Assembly: GCA_036386515.1 (NCBI GenBank)
Contig: DASVVO010000078.1
Coordinates: forward strand, 1 to 64,000
Direction: 5' to 3'
Source: JAIVJZ01 sp036386515
Lineage (GTDB): Bacteria > Acidobacteriota > Blastocatellia > Pyrinomonadales > Pyrinomonadaceae
Length of the DNA: 64,000 nt
The notes under the pieces were generated by a model. The model was not told where the DNA came from and ran no database searches. It saw only the letters and a program-made list of their open reading frames with translations. The position numbers and the translations under genes are program-made. How positions within the stretch are numbered: the first letter of the stretch is position 1; each line of letters starts with the position of its first letter. Below are positions 59,509 to 64,000 of the stretch, one piece after another.

Positions 59509-60702
59509 ATGAAAGACATTTATCTGTTGGGGGCGGTGCGCACGCCCATCGGTCGCTTCGGCGGCGCGCTCGCCAATGTCCCGGCGGCGGAGTTGGGCGC
59601 GACGGCGGCGAAGGAATCTCTACGGCGCGCCGGACTGGCGGCCGACCGGGTTCAGCAAGTCGTGTGGGGCGCGGCGCGGCAGGCGGGCACGGGGCCGAAC
59701 CTCGCGCGCCAGATCGGTTATCGCGCGGGCGCGCCCGATACAGTGCCCGCGTTCACCGTCAATCAAGCGTGCGGGTCGGGCTTGAAGGCCATCATCCTCG
59801 CGGCGCAGGAGATCATGCTCGGACGCGCCCGCGCCGTGCTCGCGGGCGGCGTGGAGAACATGTCGCGCGTGCCCTACTTCGCCGAGGGCGCGCGCTGGGG
59901 CGCGAAGATGGGCAACGTCGAACTCGTGGACGGCATGTACCGCGACGGCTTCCTCGACCCGCTCTCCGGCCTCATCATGGGCGAGACGGCCGAAAACCTC
60001 GCGCGCCAATACGAGATCACGCGCGACGAACAGGATGCCTTCGCCCTGCGCTCGCAACAGCGCGCCGCCGTCGCCATCGACTCCGGCCGCTTCGACGCCG
60101 AACTCACGCCCGTAGAGATCAAAGGCCGACGCGGCGAACCGCTCACGCTCGAACGCGACGAGCATCCGCGCGCCGACACGACCATCGAGACCCTACGCAA
60201 ACTCGCGCCCGTCTTCGACCGCCGGAGCGGCACGGTTACGGCGGGCAACTCGTCCGGCATCACGGACGGCGCGGCGGCCGTCGTCGTCATGGATGAAGAA
60301 ACATTGAAGGAGACGACGCGCGATGGCGTCGAGCCGCTGGCGCGCATCCTTGATTACGAGATCGCCGGGGTCGCGCCGGAGGTCATGGGCATCGGCCCCG
60401 TGCCCGCCGTGCGCGCCCTGCTCGCGCGACAAAACCTGACGCTCGCCGACATAGACCTCGTCGAACTCAACGAAGCCTTCGCCGCGCAAGTCATCGCCTG
60501 CGACCGCGAACTCAACTTCGACCCGGCGCGCCTCAACGTCAACGGCGGAGCCATCGCCCTCGGCCACCCCATCGGCTGCACCGGCGTCCGCATCACCACC
60601 ACGCTGCTGCACGAGATGCACAAGCGCGAAGCCCGCCTCGGCCTCGCCACCCTCTGCGTCAGCGGCGGCCTCGGCCTCGCCCTGCTGCTCGAACGGGTGT
60701 GA
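59509..60702 (+). CDS. Acetyl-CoA acetyltransferase (thiolase)
   Basis: The 397-aa thiolase joins or splits acyl-CoA units, as in acetoacetyl-CoA formation or beta-oxidation. The nucleophile is C88 in NQACGSGLKAI. The other active residues lie in GHPIGCTGVR (His) and CVSGGLGLALL (Cys). The N-terminal VRTPIGRFGGAL and late VNGGAIALGHP blocks are complete. ATG 59509 gives the family start; the frame runs open to 59365. It stands alone, divergent from the PD-(D/E)XK-like gene. Whether it is biosynthetic or degradative cannot be told. Confidence 0.95.
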   Translation: MKDIYLLGAVRTPIGRFGGALANVPAAELGATAAKESLRRAGLAADRVQQVVWGAARQAGTGPNLARQIGYRAGAPDTVPAFTVNQACGSGLKAIILAAQEIMLGRARAVLAGGVENMSRVPYFAEGARWGAKMGNVELVDGMYRDGFLDPLSGLIMGETAENLARQYEITRDEQDAFALRSQQRAAVAIDSGRFDAELTPVEIKGRRGEPLTLERDEHPRADTTIETLRKLAPVFDRRSGTVTAGNSSGITDGAAAVVVMDEETLKETTRDGVEPLARILDYEIAGVAPEVMGIGPVPAVRALLARQNLTLADIDLVELNEAFAAQVIACDRELNFDPARLNVNGGAIALGHPIGCTGVRITTTLLHEMHKREARLGLATLCVSGGLGLALLLERV

Positions 60703-60799
60703 GGGTATGATTGAGCCTTATTAGATCGGCTGGTCAGCCGAGACATGCGTGTCACGCCGCATGAGTGGGACTTCACCGCTCTCTACAGAGTCAGGTCGA

Positions 60800-60814
60800 A
60801 TCGTGCGGCACGAT
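60800..60814. promoter_or_regulatory. Perfect 7-1-7 palindrome before the response regulator
   Basis: ATCGTGC-G-GCACGAT is an exact inverted repeat 30 bp before the ATG of the membrane response regulator, in the zone where a repressor would act. The sequence does not match a well-known operator. It may belong to the acquired segment. Confidence 0.35.
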
Positions 60815-60843
60815 ATGCATTAGACATATTAGGTATGTGTGAT

Positions 60844-61551
60844 ATGAACAAAGAGAAAATCTTAATCATCGACGACGAGAGAGAAACTCCAGATTACCTT
60901 GGCCTTCTACTTGAAGGTAATGGATTTCAAATTCTTAAGGCTTATGGTGGGGCAGACGGCCTCCGTGTTGCTACTGAGGAACATCCAGATTTAATCCTAT
61001 TGGATATTATGATGCCTGACGTGGATGGTTTTGAAGTGTTGAAAAAGATTAAAGAAAGAAGTATCCCAACTAGAGTGATCATGGTGACAGGTTATCGAAA
61101 TTCTATACCGGATGTTGTCCGCTTCATTAAAGCTGGAGCTTGCGATTATCTAATGAAACCAGTTAACCCAGAAGAACTCCTAATTGCGACCAAACGTGCA
61201 TTAGCCTTGGAATCAACTATAAATTTACATGTAAGTGACACCACCCCAATAGTTGAGCAGCTAATAGTCAGAGCAGAAAAATTGGAGCAAGAGAAAGCAA
61301 ATCTTACACAGCAGGTCAAAGGAATCCCTAGCCAAGACAACAAAAATGTCCTGATTATGATGGGCATTAGATTGCTATGTTTGGTGATCGCTATTGGTGT
61401 AACACTTCTTCTCCACTCGCTAGACTTGATCACGAGGAATTGGTCGTTTCTCCTATCTATGATTATTTTTATTCTGCTGCTCTTGCCGATTGAAAAGGTT
61501 AAAAAACTTTCTTTAAAAGCTCGAAAAACCGAGACTGAAATTGAAATGTAA
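60844..61551 (+). CDS. Membrane-anchored response regulator (REC plus two TM helices)
   Basis: The 235-aa protein has an N-terminal receiver domain (4-120) with D10-D11, phospho-acceptor D54 (LILLDIMMPDVDG), T82 (MVTGY) and K105 (YLMKPVNP). A short coiled coil (about 140-160) follows. Two membrane helices (about 168-191 and 199-216) and a basic tail (KKLSLKARK) end it. There is no DNA-binding domain. Receivers with membrane anchors are rare; it may bring a phosphate signal to a membrane partner. Base and codon use are clearly AT-rich compared with both neighbours, which points to transfer. ATG 60844 gives MNKEKILIIDDE. No kinase gene is nearby. Confidence 0.85.
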   Translation: MNKEKILIIDDERETPDYLGLLLEGNGFQILKAYGGADGLRVATEEHPDLILLDIMMPDVDGFEVLKKIKERSIPTRVIMVTGYRNSIPDVVRFIKAGACDYLMKPVNPEELLIATKRALALESTINLHVSDTTPIVEQLIVRAEKLEQEKANLTQQVKGIPSQDNKNVLIMMGIRLLCLVIAIGVTLLLHSLDLITRNWSFLLSMIIFILLLLPIEKVKKLSLKARKTETEIEM

Positions 61552-61863
61552 GTTTAAACGTTCTATTGCACGATGGCTAACATCTGATGTTAAGCACTCA
61601 AGGGACGACTCAAAGGTGCAAAGGAATTCTTCTCTTCTTCGTGTCCTAATCTTGTCGCCTTTCGCAGTTAAACCGGCTATCCTATATACCCTACGCTAGT
61701 AGCTCCACAGCCTCTAAATCAAGACAACCAGCAAGCCGCTGCCCGCGTCTAGTGTGGTTAGCGTCTGCGCGGTGTTAAAATATTTCGTCGCGGTCGCGGC
61801 TTGTTCAGCGTCAGGTCTTGGCCGCAGATTCCCACGCTTAATTTTCAAAGGAGAATTTTTAAG
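61552..61863. other. Gap after the acquired response regulator
   Basis: The first part (to about 61690) is AT-richer like the regulator; the rest returns to host GC. AAAGGAG at 61847-61853 is the ribosome site of the next gene. No gene, hairpin or inverted repeat of note is visible, so the insertion boundary is not sharp. Confidence 0.4.
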
Positions 61864-62838
61864 TTGAAGACGCCTCGTTCTAAATTCGTGGCCGCGTTCG
61901 CGGTCTTTGCGTTGTTGTTGTTTGCCGGGACGGTCGAGGAAGCGCGGGCGCAGCTTGGCGGTCTCAGCGGTCTCGGCGATAAACTGAAGAAGAAGACGCC
62001 GGGCATCGGTTCGTTGCTCGAAGGCAAGCCGCCGATCACGACGAGTTTGCCGGACGCGAAGTGGGGCGATGCCTCGAAGGACAATTTCACCCCGCGCGAG
62101 GCCAGGCGTTCGTTGATGACGCTCCAGCGCACGCCGAACGGCGGCTTCGTCATCCAGCCCGGCTACTACGACATGCAGACGCAGAGCTACTGCCTCAAGG
62201 CCGGGACGCACGCCCCCGGCGGCGGCGACGGCTATCTCTACGCGCCCCCCCTGGGGCCGGCCGAGGATGCCGTGATGACCATCGTGCGCAACTCCGTCAA
62301 TCGCCCCGAAATCCCGCAGCAGGAGATACAGCAGTTGCTCTGGGCGATCATCGCGCGCGCCAAGTTTGAAGACCTCAGCCCGAACTTGAAAGCGACGGCC
62401 TCGCGCCTCTTGACGCCGCGCCAACTCGGTTCGCTCAATCGCAGCGCGCTCGACGTTCTCTCCAACTCACAATTGCAGGGCGCGCTCGGCGGCGTGCCCG
62501 CCCCCGTGCGTCAAGTCCTGGAGGCGGAGGCGCAACTGCGCCGGATGTTGACGACGCCGGGCGCTTCGTTCGCAGAGATGGAGCGCGTGGCCGTGCTCTC
62601 GGGCGCGGCGCCGCGCGGCGAGGGCAGCCGCGACGTGCCGAGCGGCCGGTGGTCGCTGCACCCGGACGGCTACTACGTGCGCTACCTGCCGAGCGGCTAC
62701 AGTTCGACGCGCGTCGAACTCTGGGTTCCGCAGGGCAGCCCGGCGGTCGGCAAAGAGTACGACCCGGCCGCGCACGTCGCCGTCCCCGGCAACACCGCGC
62801 GACAAAGACTCATCCAGTCGGGACGCGCCAGTCGATAG
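61864..62838 (+). CDS. Secreted protein of a conserved unknown family
   Basis: The 324-aa product starts at TTG 61864, with AAAGGAG about 10 nt upstream; no ATG is available in frame. It has a signal peptide (FVAAFAVFALLLFAGTVEEA, cleavage near ARAQ). A domain follows with QTQSYCLKAGTHAPGGGDGY, YAPPLGPAEDAVMTIVRNSV and EIPQQEIQQLLWAIIARAKF, phrases I know from unassigned proteins of several Gram-negative phyla. The last third has Gly/Ser/Tyr-rich strands (PDGYYVRYLPSGYSSTRVEL). A hairpin follows. Function unknown. Confidence 0.75.
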   Translation: MKTPRSKFVAAFAVFALLLFAGTVEEARAQLGGLSGLGDKLKKKTPGIGSLLEGKPPITTSLPDAKWGDASKDNFTPREARRSLMTLQRTPNGGFVIQPGYYDMQTQSYCLKAGTHAPGGGDGYLYAPPLGPAEDAVMTIVRNSVNRPEIPQQEIQQLLWAIIARAKFEDLSPNLKATASRLLTPRQLGSLNRSALDVLSNSQLQGALGGVPAPVRQVLEAEAQLRRMLTTPGASFAEMERVAVLSGAAPRGEGSRDVPSGRWSLHPDGYYVRYLPSGYSSTRVELWVPQGSPAVGKEYDPAAHVAVPGNTARQRLIQSGRASR

Positions 62839-62879
62839 GGCACGCGCGCGGGCGGCCGGGAGCGAATGAGAGAGACCTG

Positions 62880-62911
62880 GCGGGGGCAGCGATTGAGTTC
62901 TCTGCCCCCGC
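62880..62911 (+). terminator. GC hairpin after the secreted protein
   Basis: GCGGGGGCAG (62880-62889) and CTGCCCCCGC (62902-62911) are exact inverted 10-mers with a 12-base loop, 42 bp after the stop codon. No T-run follows, so it may work with Rho or act as an mRNA 3' stabiliser. Confidence 0.5.
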
Positions 62912-63022
62912 GCCTGTTCAGCCCGCGTTGCGGCGTTCTCACTTACACACATCGGGTTAAAGCTCTTTCTCGCCTGCGTCGGCGGCGCGCGGCGCGCGAA
63001 CCGGAGACTTGAGGGTCGGCGA

Positions 63023-63631
63023 ATGTTGATCGAGGTCAGAGAGGATTCGGCGGCGGCTCTCGCGGAGTACGCGCGTATTCCCATCGCCTTCGAGGTCTCG
63101 GAGATTTTTGAAGTGGCCGAGCACGCCGGAGGCGGCGGCGAATTCGTCCTGACGAAACGCAGGCTCGACGTTCCATACGTTAAGGACTACGACGCGCCGG
63201 AGACGGAGAGTCCGGCGCAGTGGGCGACGCGTTTCGACCTGTCCAACTGGGACTTTCTCGCCGCGTACAGCGGAGGCAAGCGCGTCGGCGGCGCGGTTCT
63301 CGCCTTCGACACCCCCGGCCTCCACATGTTGGAAGGACGCACAGACCTGTGTGTCCTGTGGGACATTCGCGTCGCGCCGGAAGCGCGCGGGCAAGGCGTC
63401 GGTTCCGCGCTCTTTCGCGCGGCGGAGGCGCGTGCCGCGGCGCGCGGCTGCCGTCAACTCAAGATCGAGACGCAGAACGTCAACGTCCCAGCGTGCAGTT
63501 TTTATGCGCGACAGGGGTGCGCGCTCAAAGCGGTCAATCGTTTCGCTTACACGGAATTCCCGGACGAGATTCAACTGCTCTGGTACAAGCCGCTCTCGAC
63601 GGCGACGGCCGCGCGACGCGCCGACGAATAG
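63023..63631 (+). CDS. GNAT-family N-acetyltransferase
   Basis: The 202-aa enzyme has the acetyl-CoA loop RVAPEARGQGVGSALF (motif A, about 120-135). The segment IETQNVNVPACSFYARQGC resembles streptothricin acetyltransferases and related small-molecule GNATs. The N-terminal half (VPYVKDYDAPE, WDFLAAYSGGKRVGGAV) fits that branch. It could inactivate an amine-type antibiotic or modify another amine; the substrate is open. GGGTCGG before ATG 63023 is only a weak ribosome site. It stands alone. Confidence 0.88.
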   Translation: MLIEVREDSAAALAEYARIPIAFEVSEIFEVAEHAGGGGEFVLTKRRLDVPYVKDYDAPETESPAQWATRFDLSNWDFLAAYSGGKRVGGAVLAFDTPGLHMLEGRTDLCVLWDIRVAPEARGQGVGSALFRAAEARAAARGCRQLKIETQNVNVPACSFYARQGCALKAVNRFAYTEFPDEIQLLWYKPLSTATAARRADE

Positions 63632-63723
63632 CGGAAGGCGGAAGGCGTCGTTCGCCGCCCGCGCTCTCTCGTCGCCCCGGCGACGTTTAATGTTTATTAT
63701 TTGCGGTCGTGGGGGAATAAAGT

Positions 63724-64000
63724 ATGAATTTGAAATATCGCTCTCTGCTGTTGAGCCTGGCGCTGCTGTTCGCGTGCGCCACACCGGGCGCGGCGCAGCA
63801 GGACGCAGGAACAAAGTCGAAGTTTAAGCATAACGCGAAAATTCAAGCCACTTACGACCGCGCGCAAGACCGCACGGTGGTCGCCTTCCAGCCCTACGTC
63901 GTAAACGCTAACTTCCACGACCCGAGCGAATCCGTCGCCATCACCGCCGGGTTCATCCATCCCGGCCAGACGCTCGCCTCGCGACCGCAGTTCATCGAGT
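63724..64000 (+). CDS. Exported protein, cut by the window end
   Basis: The open frame starts at ATG 63724, with GGGGGAA about 6 nt before it, and runs past 64000. The first 92 residues begin with a signal peptide (MNLKYRSLLLSLALLFACAT, cleavage near GAAQ). They continue KHNAKIQATYDRAQDRTVVA and HDPSESVAITAGFIHPGQT, a beta-rich periplasmic or outer-membrane style. No family is recognised from this part. Confidence 0.7.
   Translation, partial: MNLKYRSLLLSLALLFACATPGAAQQDAGTKSKFKHNAKIQATYDRAQDRTVVAFQPYVVNANFHDPSESVAITAGFIHPGQTLASRPQFIE

Overview
The window comes from a GC-rich Gram-negative bacterium, most likely an Acidobacteriota member (Blastocatellia-like). The clues are a Cpr-domain TonB-dependent receptor, a VWFA protein of the type common in acidobacteria with a TonB C-terminus, a DUF4388 protein, tandem SYLF proteins, PilT, LexA and many exported Pro/Ala-rich proteins. 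This placement is inferred from protein style, not from a marker gene. Most of the window is host-like chromosome. Two stretches look foreign by lower GC: the FRG-domain gene (about 33.3-34.4 kb) and a membrane-anchored response regulator (about 60.8-61.6 kb).

Layout. 0-5 kb: a deoxyhypusine-synthase-like protein, then a FecA-like receptor behind a near-perfect 7-1-7 Fur-type box, and an AraC-type regulator. 5-12 kb: a DksA/TraR zinc-finger protein facing a six-gene minus-strand run (LolA-like exported protein, two 78-aa proteins, trmFO, VWA-TonB protein, xerC). 12-16 kb: low-complexity basic proteins around a tRNA-Thr(CGU) with a clean sigma-70 promoter, then a PfpI/ferritin-like fusion. 16-20 kb: lexA, a POT peptide transporter and two SYLF lipid-binding proteins. 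20-29 kb: a nine-gene metal (probably copper) cluster, read from a MerR-type promoter: MerR regulator, CopA ATPase, cupredoxin, Cys/His-rich secreted protein, His-rich outer-membrane barrel, CYCXC lipoprotein, CDF-like transporter, TlpA thioredoxin and a second barrel. 30-45 kb: TlpA, leuS, FRG gene, endonuclease IV, M19 dipeptidase, ilvE, pilT, WYL regulator, SDR and two poorly known genes.

45-57 kb is the most unusual part. Four adjacent minus-strand genes encode a trypsin-like protease, an N-terminal-helical/trypsin/P-loop ATPase fusion, a 1090-aa STAND-type NTPase and a DNA/RNA non-specific (NUC/EndoG-type) nuclease. The nuclease start codon overlaps the NTPase stop codon. Downstream on the same strand follow a tyrosinase-domain protein, a HEAT-repeat protein and a SCO1-like/membrane fusion. 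I read the first four as a candidate protease-NTPase-nuclease conflict (anti-phage or cell-suicide) system, possibly with a copper-oxidase module attached. A PD-(D/E)XK-like protein lies just upstream. 59-64 kb: thiolase, membrane response regulator, a secreted protein, a GNAT acetyltransferase and a cut-off exported protein at the window edge.

Gene ends are often marked by long hairpins whose arms are short tandem repeats. Two related REP-like elements (35.3 and 38.3 kb) share near-identical sub-palindromes.
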